Shown: positions 8,990 to 17,665 of the stretch, piece after piece
Layout of the letters: each line of letters opens with the position of its first letter
Position numbering within the stretch: the first letter of the stretch is position 1
Source: Bradyrhizobium ottawaense
GTDB taxonomy: Bacteria > Pseudomonadota > Alphaproteobacteria > Rhizobiales > Xanthobacteraceae
Assembly (NCBI RefSeq): GCF_002278135.3
Contig: NZ_CP029425.2
Location: forward strand, 4,626,001 to 4,690,000
DNA: 64,000 nucleotides
Reading direction: 5' to 3'
Position numbers and translations under genes: made by a program
Notes under the pieces: generated by a model
What the model was told of the DNA's origin: nothing
Database searches by the model: none
Seen by the model: only the letters and a program-made list of their open reading frames with translations

Positions 8990-9778
8990 ATGTTGAACCG
9001 CTTTATGATTTCTGTCGCCGCAGTCGCCCTGGTCGCGGGCGCCGGTCTGGCGAACGCACAAGACAAGGGCCGTGACAGCGGCGCTGGCTCGCAGCAGATG
9101 CAGCACTCGCAGCCCTCCGGCGGCGCCGCCGAGCGCGGCTCGACGGGCCGCGATTCCATGAGCCATGACAAGGGCACCGTCGGCCAGGCCGGTGGCGCTG
9201 GCACCATGAAGTCCGATCGGTCTTCCGAGGACAAACCCGGCGCGATGAAGGACGAGCGCCCGGGCGGCGCGATGAACAAGAACGCGGCCGAGGACAAGGC
9301 CGGCGCCACCAAGGGCCAGCGCACTGACGAACGCGCGCAGGACAAGTCCCAGCAGGACAAGTCGAAGAGCATGAGCTCGGATTCGACGACGAAGTCTGAC
9401 CCCGCCAAGTCTGCCAAGGACATGAAGGCCGAGGACAACAAGGCCGGCGGCGCCGCCAAGACCAATAATGCGGCTACGACCGACAAGTCCCAGACCACGA
9501 CCGGCACCGCCTCCGCGACGGCTTCCGCGCCGCCGGCCGAAAAGCGGACTGAGATCTCGACGGCGATCAAGTCGACCAAGATCGAAGAGACGACGAACGT
9601 CAACTTCAACATCTCGGTCGGCACCGCGATCCCGGCCTCCGTCCGAGTCCATCCGCTTCCGCCCCGGATCGTGGAGATCTACCCGGAGTGGCGTGGCTAT
9701 GAGGTGATTTTCGTCCGCGGTCAGTACGTGATCGTCCGTCCGCAGACGCGCGAAATCGTCTACATCATCGAAGGCTAA
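8990..9778 (+). CDS. DUF1236 domain secreted protein
   Basis: A 262-residue exported protein of unknown function. Residues 1-23 are a signal peptide ending NAQ. The middle (about 25-185) is a hydrophilic, low-complexity region rich in Lys, Asp, Gly, Ser and Ala with many DK and EDK repeats. The C-terminal 60 residues form the DUF1236 domain (VHPLPPRIVEIYPEWRGY ... YVIVRPQTREIVYIIEG), a small beta-rich module common in Bradyrhizobium and relatives. GAGGAGAA precedes the ATG. The upstream EcfG-like promoter and the hydrophilic repeats suggest an envelope stress role, but this is inference. Confidence 0.85.
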   Translation: MLNRFMISVAAVALVAGAGLANAQDKGRDSGAGSQQMQHSQPSGGAAERGSTGRDSMSHDKGTVGQAGGAGTMKSDRSSEDKPGAMKDERPGGAMNKNAAEDKAGATKGQRTDERAQDKSQQDKSKSMSSDSTTKSDPAKSAKDMKAEDNKAGGAAKTNNAATTDKSQTTTGTASATASAPPAEKRTEISTAIKSTKIEETTNVNFNISVGTAIPASVRVHPLPPRIVEIYPEWRGYEVIFVRGQYVIVRPQTREIVYIIEG

Positions 9779-9799
9779 GCTGCTTCGCTGAAGCCCAAA

Positions 9800-9833
9800 T
9801 GGGCCCTTGCCGAGAGATCGGCAGGGGCCTTTG
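9800..9833 (+). terminator. Terminator of the DUF1236 gene
   Basis: GGGCCCTTGCCG pairs imperfectly with CGGCAGGGGCC around AGAGAT, followed by TTTGG. It lies about 20 bases after the stop codon. Confidence 0.7.
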
Positions 9834-10036
9834 GCCTATGCGACGCCCTCCCCTGCGAGCCTCCCTCCGGCAGCCACGATTAGAACTGGTTAACAAGCAA
9901 TTTCCGTAGCTTCCGCACAGGTTTTTGCACCGGGGATGAGCTACCTGAAGCCCCTTGGGAGGCCCTTCAAGGCTTCCCCTAGGCCGCTTTGTTACCTATA
10001 ACCCCGCCACGCCGAGCACCTCTTCCCGGGATTGGA

Positions 10037-10504
10037 ATGGCAGAACCTGCAACCGATACGATCCTCGTCCTCAACGGGCCGAACCTCAACATGTTGGGGA
10101 CCCGCGAGCCCGAGAAGTACGGCCACGCCACGCTGGCCGACGTCGAGGCACTGTGCCGGGAGACCGCGGCAACGTACGGCCTCAAGGCCGATTGCCGGCA
10201 GTCCAACCGCGAGGGCGAGTTGATCGACTTCATCCACGAGGCGCATGCGCGCAAGATGAAGGGTATCATCGTCAATGCAGGTGGCTATTCGCACACCTCG
10301 ATCGCGCTGCACGACGCACTGCTCGCGGTGCAGATCCCGACGGTCGAAGTGCACGTGACCAACATCCACGCCCGCGAGAGCTTTCGTCACCACTCCTACA
10401 CCGCACGCGCGGCTTTCGCCTCGCTCTGCGGTTTCGGCATCGAGGGCTATCGCCTCGCCATCCAGGGCCTTGCCGCCAAGCTTGCCATCAAGCCCAAAGC
10501 CTGA
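10037..10504 (+). CDS. aroQ: 3-dehydroquinate dehydratase, type II
   Basis: A 155-residue cytoplasmic enzyme of the shikimate pathway that removes water from 3-dehydroquinate to give 3-dehydroshikimate. All type II signatures are present: [16 protein letters not shown] with the flexible catalytic-loop tyrosine, [15 protein letters not shown], and [18 protein letters not shown] with the catalytic histidine. Length fits the dodecameric type II family (about 145-160). The ATG was preferred over an upstream in-frame codon since the conserved region begins a few residues later. accB follows after 38 bases, a pairing found widely in alphaproteobacteria. Confidence 0.96.
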   Translation: MAEPATDTILVLNGPNLNMLGTREPEKYGHATLADVEALCRETAATYGLKADCRQSNREGELIDFIHEAHARKMKGIIVNAGGYSHTSIALHDALLAVQIPTVEVHVTNIHARESFRHHSYTARAAFASLCGFGIEGYRLAIQGLAAKLAIKPKA

Positions 10505-10542
10505 AGCCCCCTTCATCAAACAGAACATTCGGATCAAAGAAC

Positions 10543-11031
10543 ATGGCGCGCCAGCCAGACGACAAAGCAGCCGCAAAGTTTTCCAGCGAGGATTCCGCGC
10601 TCATCCGCGAGCTCGCTTTGCTGCTCGATGAGACCAGCCTCACCGAGATCGAGATCGAACGTGCGGGCCTGCGCCTGCGCGTCGCCCGCAACGTCAGCGT
10701 TGCTGCGACCATGCCGATGCAGATGGCAGCCGCTCCCGCCGCCCTGCCGGTCGCCTCCGCCGTGCCTGCCGCCGCCGGTCCCGACCTGTCGAAGCATCCT
10801 GGCGCTGTCTCCTCGCCGATGGTCGGCACCGCCTATTGGGCACCGGAGCCCGGCGCCAAGCCGTTCATCGAGGTCGGCAGCAAGGTCTCGGTCGGACAGA
10901 CCCTGCTGATCATCGAAGCCATGAAGACCATGAACCAGATCCCCTCGCCGCGCGCCGGCACGGTGACGCAGATCCTGGTCGAGGACGGTCAGCCGGTCGA
11001 GTACGGCGAGCCGCTCGTCATCATTGAGTGA
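10543..11031 (+). CDS. accB: Acetyl-CoA carboxylase biotin carboxyl carrier protein
   Basis: A 162-residue subunit of acetyl-CoA carboxylase, the first step of fatty acid synthesis. The C-terminal biotinyl domain has the EAMKTMNQI site with biotinylated Lys128; an Ala/Pro/Val-rich flexible linker (about 53-80) joins it to the N-terminal region. The [16 protein letters not shown] thumb segment marks this as true AccB. It is followed by accC after 81 bases, and that gap holds a long hairpin. Confidence 0.96.
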   Translation: MARQPDDKAAAKFSSEDSALIRELALLLDETSLTEIEIERAGLRLRVARNVSVAATMPMQMAAAPAALPVASAVPAAAGPDLSKHPGAVSSPMVGTAYWAPEPGAKPFIEVGSKVSVGQTLLIIEAMKTMNQIPSPRAGTVTQILVEDGQPVEYGEPLVIIE

Positions 11032-11040
11032 GGGACTGGC

Positions 11041-11090
11041 GAATAGCGAGGAGCGAATAGTTACTCTTCCCTGTTCGCCAATCGCTATTC
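11041..11090. repeat. Imperfect palindromic element between accB and accC
   Basis: The two 20-base arms 11041-11060 and 11071-11090 are reverse complements at 16 of 20 positions, around a 10-base loop. The arms are built of GCGAATAG-type units, which I know as dispersed short repeats in Bradyrhizobium intergenic DNA. No T-tract follows, so it is not an ordinary terminator; in RNA it could attenuate or stabilise the accBC message. Confidence 0.6.
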
Positions 11091-11112
11091 CCCGTTCGCC
11101 CCCTGAGGCACC

Positions 11113-12471
11113 ATGTTCGACAAGATCCTCATAGCCAATCGCGGCGAGATTGCCCTTCGCATCCTCAGGGCCTGCAAGGAGCTCGGCATCGCCACCGTCG
11201 CCGTGCACTCCACCGCCGACGCCGATGCCATGCATGTGCGCCTGTCGGACGAGAGCGTCTGCATCGGACCGCCGGCATCCAAGGACAGCTATCTCAACGT
11301 GCCCGCGCTGCTCGCGGCCTGCGAGATCACCGGTGCCGATGCCGTGCATCCCGGTTATGGCTTCCTGTCCGAGAATGCCCGCTTTGCGGAGATCCTCGCC
11401 GAGCACAATCTGCATTTCATCGGTCCCAAGGCGGAGCACATCCGCCTGATGGGCGACAAGATCGAGGCGAAGAAGACCGCCAAGAAGCTCGGCATCCCCG
11501 TCGTGCCCGGCTCCGACGGTGCGGTCGGTCCCGATGACGACGCGCTGGCGATCGCCAGGAAGATCGGCTTCCCGGTGCTGGTGAAGGCGGCGGCAGGCGG
11601 CGGCGGCCGCGGCATGAAGGTGGCGCATAGCGAGGCCGACCTCCAGGTGGCGCTGTCGACGGCGGCCAACGAGGCCAAATCCGCCTTCGGCGATGCCTCG
11701 GTCTATCTGGAGAAATACCTCCAGAAGCCGCGTCACATCGAAATCCAGATTCTCGGCGACGGCCGCGGCGGCGCGATCCATCTCGGCGAGCGTGACTGCT
11801 CGCTGCAACGCCGCCACCAGAAGGTCTGGGAAGAAGGCCCCTCGCCTGTCCTTGCCGCCGCCGCGCGCGCCAAGATCGGCGAGACCTGCGCCAAGGCGAT
11901 GCGCGAGATGAAATATCTCGGCGTCGGCACCATCGAGTTCCTGTTCGAGGACGGCGAGTTCTACTTCATCGAGATGAACACCCGCATCCAGGTCGAGCAT
12001 CCCGTCACCGAGAGCATCACCGACATTGACCTCGTGCTGGAGCAGATCCGCATCGCCGCGGGCGGCGATTTGCCGGCAAGGCAGGAAGAGGTCCAGGTCA
12101 TCGGCCATGCGATCGAGTGCCGCATCAACGCCGAAAATCCCCAGACCTTCCGGCCCTCGCCCGGCCGCATACTGCAATACCATCCGCCCGGTGGACTCGG
12201 CGTCCGCATCGATTCCGCGGTCTACCAGGGCTACACGATCCCGCCCTATTACGATTCCCTGGTCGGCAAGCTCATCGTGCACGGCAAGACCCGCGCCGAA
12301 TGCCTGATGCGGCTACGCCGGGCGCTGGACGAGATGGTGGTGGAAGGCATCGAGACCACGCTGCCGCTGTTCCGCGCGCTGGTGCGTGAAGACGACATCA
12401 TCAACGGCGATTATCACATCCACTGGCTGGAACAGTATCTGGCCGGCAAGACGGAACCCGCCCCGCGATAA
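11113..12471 (+). CDS. accC: Acetyl-CoA carboxylase, biotin carboxylase subunit
   Basis: A 452-residue ATP-grasp enzyme that carboxylates the biotin on AccB using bicarbonate and ATP. Visible motifs are the N-terminal [17 protein letters not shown], the glycine-rich ATP loop [13 protein letters not shown], the [14 protein letters not shown] catalytic block and the biotin carboxylase C-terminal region with [13 protein letters not shown]. Length equals the family norm (E. coli 449). It forms the accBC operon with the preceding gene. Confidence 0.97.
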   Translation: MFDKILIANRGEIALRILRACKELGIATVAVHSTADADAMHVRLSDESVCIGPPASKDSYLNVPALLAACEITGADAVHPGYGFLSENARFAEILAEHNLHFIGPKAEHIRLMGDKIEAKKTAKKLGIPVVPGSDGAVGPDDDALAIARKIGFPVLVKAAAGGGGRGMKVAHSEADLQVALSTAANEAKSAFGDASVYLEKYLQKPRHIEIQILGDGRGGAIHLGERDCSLQRRHQKVWEEGPSPVLAAAARAKIGETCAKAMREMKYLGVGTIEFLFEDGEFYFIEMNTRIQVEHPVTESITDIDLVLEQIRIAAGGDLPARQEEVQVIGHAIECRINAENPQTFRPSPGRILQYHPPGGLGVRIDSAVYQGYTIPPYYDSLVGKLIVHGKTRAECLMRLRRALDEMVVEGIETTLPLFRALVREDDIINGDYHIHWLEQYLAGKTEPAPR

Positions 12472-12485
12472 ATCACTTTCGTCGT

Positions 12486-12510
12486 GGAACCCTTTGGGCC
12501 TTATCGCGTT
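12486..12510 (+). promoter_or_regulatory. Candidate EcfG promoter of the CHASE3 kinase operon
   Basis: GGAAC, 16 bases, CGTT: an exact match to the general stress response promoter. It begins 14 bases after the accC stop and ends about 66 bases before the GTG start of the histidine kinase. Confidence 0.65.
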
Positions 12511-12576
12511 CTCGACGCGGGGACAGTTCCAAGGGGGCGTTTTGACTTCCGCTGAACGTGACAGAGCGAGGCCGTC

Positions 12577-14103
12577 GTGACGGCCGAGGCCCAACGACGG
12601 CGCGCATTTTGGCAGATCCTGCTGATCTCGGCGGGCCTCCTGATTCTGACTGTGATCAGCGCCGGCTCGGTCTACCTCGTCAACAAGGCGCGGGACGACA
12701 GCAAATGGGTGCTTCACACCATCGAGGCGGAGAGCCAAATCAACGCCCTGCTGCTCGAAATCCGCCGCGCCGAGAGCAGCGCCCGCGGCTTTCTCCTGAC
12801 GCAGGGACCGGATTTCCAGTCGGACCACGAGAAGGCCGTCGCAGCGATCATTCCGGCACTCGATAAGCTCACGCGCCAGATCGGCGACAATCCGGCGCAA
12901 CGCGACAGCATCGAGAAGCTGAGTGCGGCGATTGCGACCCGGCTCGACCAGTTTTCGCGCGAGATGAAGTTCGTGAAGGAGGGCCAACCGGACAGGGCCA
13001 CAGCGCTGATCCGCGAGGCCGCGGCCGGCAACACCACGACGACGATCACCAACTTGGCCAACGCGATGATCCGCGAGGAGGAGCGGCTGTTCCGGGTCCG
13101 AACCGCCAACTCCGACCGGAGTCAGACCCTGGCTGCATCGATGACCGGCATCGGCTCCGGCCTCGTCGTGCTGCTGGCCCTGATCTCGACCTGGCTGGTG
13201 CGGCGCTCGGCCCGCGCCCGTGACGAGGCCGAAGCGCGCCTGCGCGATGCCAACGTCAATCTGGAGTCCGTCGTCGACGAGCGCACCGCGGACCTGCGCG
13301 AGGCCAACGCAGAGATCCAGCGCTTTGCCTATATCGTCAGCCACGATCTGCGCTCGCCGCTCGTCAACATCATGGGCTTCACCAGCGAGCTCGAAGAGCT
13401 CAGCGGCGATGTCTTCCGCCGCCTCGGCAGCCTCACCCAAGTCCCCGCCGGCGGGCCGCCGCTGGCGCCTGGCGCGCCCGGCGAGATCGTGCTCGAAGGC
13501 GCCGACAAGCAGCTCTCGGAGGATTTTTCCGAAGCGCTCGGCTTCATCAAGACGTCGATCGCCAAGATGGACCGGCTGATTTCGGCCATCCTCAACCTCA
13601 CCCGCGAGGGCCGACGCGAATTCCAGCCGGTGAAGATCGACACCAGCGAGCTGATCGAGGCCATCGTGTCGACGTTGGCGCACCAGGCCGCCGAGGCACA
13701 GGCCCAGATTCACCTCGAGCCCCTGCCTGACATCGTCAGCGACCGGCTCGCACTCGAGCAGATCTTCTCCAATCTGATCGACAATGCGATCAAGTACCTG
13801 AAGCGCGGGGTGCCCGGCGAAATCAGAATTCGCGGGCGGACCAAACTCGGCTACGCTATCTTCGAGATCAGCGACAATGGCCGCGGCATCGATCCGAAGG
13901 ATCATCAGCGGATATTCGACCTGTTCCGCCGCGCGGGAACCCAGGACAAGCCCGGCCAGGGCATTGGTCTTGCGCATGTGCGTGCACTTGTGCGTCGCCT
14001 CGGCGGCACCATGTCGGTATCATCGGAACTGGACGCGGGCAGCACCTTCACGATCACGCTGCCGATCGCCTGGAATGTGAGCAACCGGAACGCAGATCGA
14101 TGA
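12577..14103 (+). CDS. CHASE3-domain sensor histidine kinase
   Basis: A 508-residue membrane histidine kinase. Transmembrane helix 1 spans about residues 12-33, an extracytoplasmic CHASE3 domain about 38-180 (AESQINALLLEIRRAESSARGF), and helix 2 about 185-208. A coiled-coil linker leads to the dimerisation domain with phospho-acceptor His256 in YIVSHDLRSPL, then the ATPase domain (NLIDNAIKYL, ISDNGRGI, GQGIGLAHVRAL). An unusual insert of about 45 residues, rich in Gly and Pro, separates the two dimerisation helices. GTG start; an upstream TTG frame hits a stop. It overlaps the next gene by four bases (ATGA), so the three signalling genes are translationally coupled. Confidence 0.92.
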   Translation: MTAEAQRRRAFWQILLISAGLLILTVISAGSVYLVNKARDDSKWVLHTIEAESQINALLLEIRRAESSARGFLLTQGPDFQSDHEKAVAAIIPALDKLTRQIGDNPAQRDSIEKLSAAIATRLDQFSREMKFVKEGQPDRATALIREAAAGNTTTTITNLANAMIREEERLFRVRTANSDRSQTLAASMTGIGSGLVVLLALISTWLVRRSARARDEAEARLRDANVNLESVVDERTADLREANAEIQRFAYIVSHDLRSPLVNIMGFTSELEELSGDVFRRLGSLTQVPAGGPPLAPGAPGEIVLEGADKQLSEDFSEALGFIKTSIAKMDRLISAILNLTREGRREFQPVKIDTSELIEAIVSTLAHQAAEAQAQIHLEPLPDIVSDRLALEQIFSNLIDNAIKYLKRGVPGEIRIRGRTKLGYAIFEISDNGRGIDPKDHQRIFDLFRRAGTQDKPGQGIGLAHVRALVRRLGGTMSVSSELDAGSTFTITLPIAWNVSNRNADR

Positions 14104-14540
14104 CCCAGCCTGTCACCATCATCATGATCGAGGACGACGAGGGCCACGCCCGCCTGATCGAGCGCAACATCCGCCGCTCGGGGGTCAATAACGAGATCGT
14201 CTCGTTTCCCAACGGCACGGACGCGATGCAGCATCTGTTCGGCGCCGACGGCAGCGGGCTCGTGCAGAAGGGCAACGCGCTGCTGATCCTGCTCGACCTC
14301 AACCTGCCCGACATGACCGGGATCGACATCCTGAGGCAGATCAAGGAAAACAAATATCTGAAGGCTTCGCCCGTGGTGGTGCTGACCACCACCGACGATT
14401 CCCAGGAAATCAAGCGTTGCTACGAGCTCGGCTGCAACGTCTACATCACCAAGCCCGTCAACTACGAGAATTTCGCCAATGCCATCCGGCAGCTTGGCCT
14501 GTTCTTCTCGGTCATCCAGGTCCCTCCCGCCGCCCCATGA
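14100..14540 (+). CDS. Single-domain response regulator (Rcp1-like receiver)
   Basis: A 146-residue protein consisting only of a receiver domain: acidic pair Glu11-Asp12, phospho-acceptor Asp66 in LLILLDLNLPDM, the TTTDD switch residues and the conserved lysine in YITKPVNYENF. It has no output domain, as in Rcp1-type phytochrome regulators or phosphorelay shuttles. Its start overlaps the kinase stop and its stop overlaps the start of the next gene, both as ATGA. It may carry phosphate from the CHASE3 kinase to another protein. Confidence 0.93.
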   Translation: MTQPVTIIMIEDDEGHARLIERNIRRSGVNNEIVSFPNGTDAMQHLFGADGSGLVQKGNALLILLDLNLPDMTGIDILRQIKENKYLKASPVVVLTTTDDSQEIKRCYELGCNVYITKPVNYENFANAIRQLGLFFSVIQVPPAAP

Positions 14541-15640
14541 ACCAGCGCACGCCAACACTGCTCTACATCGACGACGATAGTGCGCTGGCGCGCCTGGTCG
14601 ATCGCGGCCTGACGCGGCGCGGCTACAGGGTCGTCCATGCCGCGAGCGGCGAGGAAGGCCTGGAGCGCATCCGCCGCGCCGCGGTCGAGGGCGGCATCGA
14701 CGTGGTGGCGCTCGACCAGTACATGCCCGGCCTCGACGGGCTGGAGACGCTGGAGCAGATCATGGCGATCCCGGGTGCGCCGCCCGTGGTGTTCGTCACG
14801 GCCTCGCAGGATTCCAGCATCGCCGTCACCGCGCTGAAGGCCGGCGCGGCCGATTATCTCGTCAAGGACGTCACGGGCGATTTCATCCCCCTGCTCCACG
14901 TCGCAACCGAGGGCGCGCTGCGCCAGGCCGAATTGCAGAAGGCACGCGAGGAAGCCGAGGCCGAGATCCATGCCTCGCGCGACCGCTACGCCGCCCTTGC
15001 CGCCGAACGCGAGCTGCTGCTGCGCGAGGTCAACCACCGCGTCGGCAACTCGCTCCAGATCATCGCCTCGCTGCTGCACCTCCAGGCAAGCTCCGCCGCG
15101 CAGGACGAGGTCAAGGCGGCACTGACCAATGCGATGGGCCGCGTCGCCGCGGTCGCGCAGGTGCACCGCCGCCTCTACACCTCGCAGGATCTGAAGAGCG
15201 TGGTCCTGAACCAGTATCTGGACTCGCTGCTCGAGGATCTCCGCCGCTCGGCCGAAGGCAACCGGATGTCGCGCCTGACGCTGAAGGCCGAGCCGATCGA
15301 GATCGATCCCGACCGCGCGGTCGCCGTCGGCATCATCGTCAACGAGCTGGTGATGAACGCGGTGAAATACGCCTATCCCGACGGCGCCGGCCCGATCCAT
15401 GTCGAGCTGCACGCGCAGGGCGACGATGTCCTGCTGTCGATCACCGACGACGGCGTCGGTGACAACGTCAAGGCCGATCCGCGCTCCACCGGCATGGGCC
15501 AGCGCATCGTCGCGGCCATGGCCTCCAAGCTCGACGCCACGGTCGAGCGCGATCCCGCCCATTCCGGAACCCGGATCGTGCTGAAATTCGCGCGCATGCC
15601 GGCAGCCCCCGGCAGAACCAGCACCGCCGCCGCGAGCTGA
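14537..15640 (+). CDS. Receiver-HisKA_2 histidine kinase (HRxxN type)
   Basis: A 367-residue soluble hybrid protein. Residues 5-125 form a receiver domain (IDDD, phospho-acceptor Asp60 in VVALDQYMPG, TAS switch, KD near 110). A helix leads to a HisKA_2 dimerisation domain with His167 in LREVNHRVGNSLQII, which fits the HRxxN signature, then an HWE/HATPase-type ATP-binding domain (VNELVMNAVKYAYPDG, DDGVGDN, GMGQRIVAAMASKL). HRxxN kinases are the family that controls the PhyR anti-anti-sigma factor in the alphaproteobacterial general stress response. The receiver here would make its kinase activity dependent on upstream phosphorylation. Confidence 0.92.
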   Translation: MNQRTPTLLYIDDDSALARLVDRGLTRRGYRVVHAASGEEGLERIRRAAVEGGIDVVALDQYMPGLDGLETLEQIMAIPGAPPVVFVTASQDSSIAVTALKAGAADYLVKDVTGDFIPLLHVATEGALRQAELQKAREEAEAEIHASRDRYAALAAERELLLREVNHRVGNSLQIIASLLHLQASSAAQDEVKAALTNAMGRVAAVAQVHRRLYTSQDLKSVVLNQYLDSLLEDLRRSAEGNRMSRLTLKAEPIEIDPDRAVAVGIIVNELVMNAVKYAYPDGAGPIHVELHAQGDDVLLSITDDGVGDNVKADPRSTGMGQRIVAAMASKLDATVERDPAHSGTRIVLKFARMPAAPGRTSTAAAS

Positions 15641-15703
15641 TCTCGCTGCCCTGCTGCGCACCCCCATCGCAACCGCGTCGCGATCCTGCTATGGTTGCGA
15701 ACC

Positions 15704-16384
15704 ATGACTTCGCGCGACTCCGCCCCGTCTGAAATCACACCGGCCGTGCTGCTGCGCGCCTATGCCTGCGGCATCTTTCCAATGGCCGAGAGCGCCGAAG
15801 ATCCGACCCTGTTCTGGGTCGAGCCGGAGCTACGCGGCGTCATCCCCCTCGATGGATTTCGTGTCGCCTCGCGGCTCGCGCGCACCGTCCGCTCGGATGT
15901 GTTTCGCGTAACCGTCAACACCGCATTCAAGGCGACGATCGCCGGCTGCGCCGCGCCGCAGGCCGGACGCGAGGACACCTGGATCAACAAGCGCATCCGT
16001 GACCTCTATGGCGGCCTGTACGAGCTCGGCCATTGCCACAGCGTCGAGGCCTGGCAGGGCGAGGACCTCGTCGGCGGGCTGTACGGCGTCAGCCTCGGAC
16101 GGGCCTTCTTCGGCGAGAGCATGTTCCACACCGCGCGCGATGCCTCGAAGGTCGCTCTGGTGCATCTCGTCGCGCGGCTCATCCATGGCGGCTTCGAGCT
16201 GCTCGACACCCAATATGTCACCGAACATCTGAAGAGCTTTGGCGCGGCCGAGATCTCGCGGCGGCGCTACACCGCGCTGCTCGACAAGGCGCTTGCGGGC
16301 GAGCCCGGCGATTTCCTGAAGCTCTCTGCGGGTGAGGCGATCCCGGGCGCACGCGCGCTCGAGATCATCGCCGCGCGGCAATAA
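15704..16384 (+). CDS. aat: Leucyl/phenylalanyl-tRNA--protein transferase
   Basis: A 226-residue enzyme that adds Leu or Phe from tRNA to proteins with N-terminal Arg or Lys, marking them for ClpAP through the N-end rule. Family signatures are YACGIFPM, the [15 protein letters not shown] segment, WINKRI and the [18 protein letters not shown] acetyltransferase-fold core with [13 protein letters not shown]. An in-frame TTG nine bases upstream is less likely than the ATG used. The gene is convergent with the DUF2155 gene. Confidence 0.96.
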   Translation: MTSRDSAPSEITPAVLLRAYACGIFPMAESAEDPTLFWVEPELRGVIPLDGFRVASRLARTVRSDVFRVTVNTAFKATIAGCAAPQAGREDTWINKRIRDLYGGLYELGHCHSVEAWQGEDLVGGLYGVSLGRAFFGESMFHTARDASKVALVHLVARLIHGGFELLDTQYVTEHLKSFGAAEISRRRYTALLDKALAGEPGDFLKLSAGEAIPGARALEIIAARQ

Positions 16385-16424
16385 TCGATAGCAGGCTTAG
16401 CGGCCGAACCCCGGGGGATTTGGC

Positions 16425-17459
16425 CTAGCGGCCAAACCCCGGGATACCGAACAGACCCGGCCGCTGCTCCGGCGGCGGAGGCGGCGGTGGTGCCGGTTGC
16501 TGCTGCTGGATCGGCGGCAGAGGCTGCGGCGGACGCTGCTGCACCTGCTTCGGCGCGGCCTTCTTCTGCGCGGGCGGCGGCGGAGGTGCGGGCTTGGTCG
16601 CGGGATCCGGCGCTGCGGTCGCAATGGTCTGCTGCGGCTCTTTGCAGTCGGTGAGCCAGATGTCGTAGATCGGGTGCTCGACGCCGTGCAGGCCCGGGCT
16701 TGCCGCGTACATCCAGCCCGAGAAGATCCGCTTCACCTCGCCCTGCAAGGTGATCTCGTCGACTTCGACGAAGGCGTCGGTGTTGGTGGCCTCGGTCGCC
16801 GGCCGCGTGTAGCAGGCGTCGGTCTTGACCCTGAGCGCGCCGAACTGGACGGTCTCGCCGATCTCCTCGTCGAAATTGATGATGCGCCCGGTGATCTTGT
16901 CGAGCCCGGAGAAGGTCGCCTTCTTGTTCACGATCTTCTGGGCTGGCGGCTCGGTGACGACCTCGTCGCCCGGCTGCAGGCTTGCCGGGGTCTGCGGCAC
17001 GGCGCCACCCGGCCCGCCCTTCTGCTGCGGCTGGCGACCCGGCGCACCCGGCTGGCCGGCGCCCGGCGGCGCGACCGCCACAGGCGGCGGCTGGTTTGGC
17101 GGGGCGACGGTCGAGCCCGGCGGCGGCGCCAGAGGCTGGGTCTCAACCGGTCCCGGCATCACATTGCCCTGCCGGCCCGGCGGCGGCGGCATCGGGCGCG
17201 ACGGCAGCACGCGGCCCTGCGGCGGCAGCTCCGGCACCTCTTCGTCGTCGTCGGGGATCTGCTGCGGCTGGGGCTGGCCGCGTGGAATGTTGCCGGGCGG
17301 GCGCAGCGGCGGCGGATCGGAAAAGATCGTGCCGATCTGCGCCTGAGCCGGCGTCGCAGCCGTCAGCGCGGTGGCGGCCAAAAGCGCCGCAAGACCTGTC
17401 AGGGTAATGGTTCGAAACATCTCGCGCGGCTTCAACAGCGAATCGGGCTTGTTGGACAT
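16425..17459 (-). CDS. DUF2155 domain exported protein
   Basis: A 344-residue exported protein of unknown function. The signal peptide (cleavage after AQA) fits best if translation begins at the ATG used or at an internal Met 13 codons later. A long Pro/Gln/Gly-rich stretch follows to about residue 165. The DUF2155 domain (about 180-285) contains NKKATFSGLDKITGRI, FGALRVKTDACYTRP and IFSGWMYAASPGLHGVEHPIYDIWLTDC, with conserved cysteines. The C-terminus is again Pro-rich, ending GIPGFGR. A partial tandem copy of this 3' end (GGCCGAACCCCGGGG) follows the stop codon. In related genomes I recall this gene next to the NDUFA12 gene, which here lies about 5 kb upstream. Confidence 0.85.
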   Translation of the reverse strand: MSNKPDSLLKPREMFRTITLTGLAALLAATALTAATPAQAQIGTIFSDPPPLRPPGNIPRGQPQPQQIPDDDEEVPELPPQGRVLPSRPMPPPPGRQGNVMPGPVETQPLAPPPGSTVAPPNQPPPVAVAPPGAGQPGAPGRQPQQKGGPGGAVPQTPASLQPGDEVVTEPPAQKIVNKKATFSGLDKITGRIINFDEEIGETVQFGALRVKTDACYTRPATEATNTDAFVEVDEITLQGEVKRIFSGWMYAASPGLHGVEHPIYDIWLTDCKEPQQTIATAAPDPATKPAPPPPPAQKKAAPKQVQQRPPQPLPPIQQQQPAPPPPPPPEQRPGLFGIPGFGR

Positions 17460-17665
17460 TCTACAGGGGATACCGCCGCTCGCAGGCCCTCCGGTTAACA
17501 CGGGGAATACGGCGGGGGAAGGGCGGCATCCCTGCCCTGCCCGCCGTCCGCTGGCCAGGGCGGCCGACCGGTGGGATAGTCGGAAAGCCCTCCCAGGGGC
17601 GCGAGGCGGGCATCGCCCGAAAATGACATTCAACGATAACCGGAACCCCCGAGGTGCCCCCCTCC

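Noticed and set aside
12313..13977. A 554-codon minus-strand frame opposite accC and the CHASE3 kinase
   Set aside because: GC-driven shadow of conserved plus-strand genes; composition rich in Arg, Asp, Gly, His and no recognisable motif.
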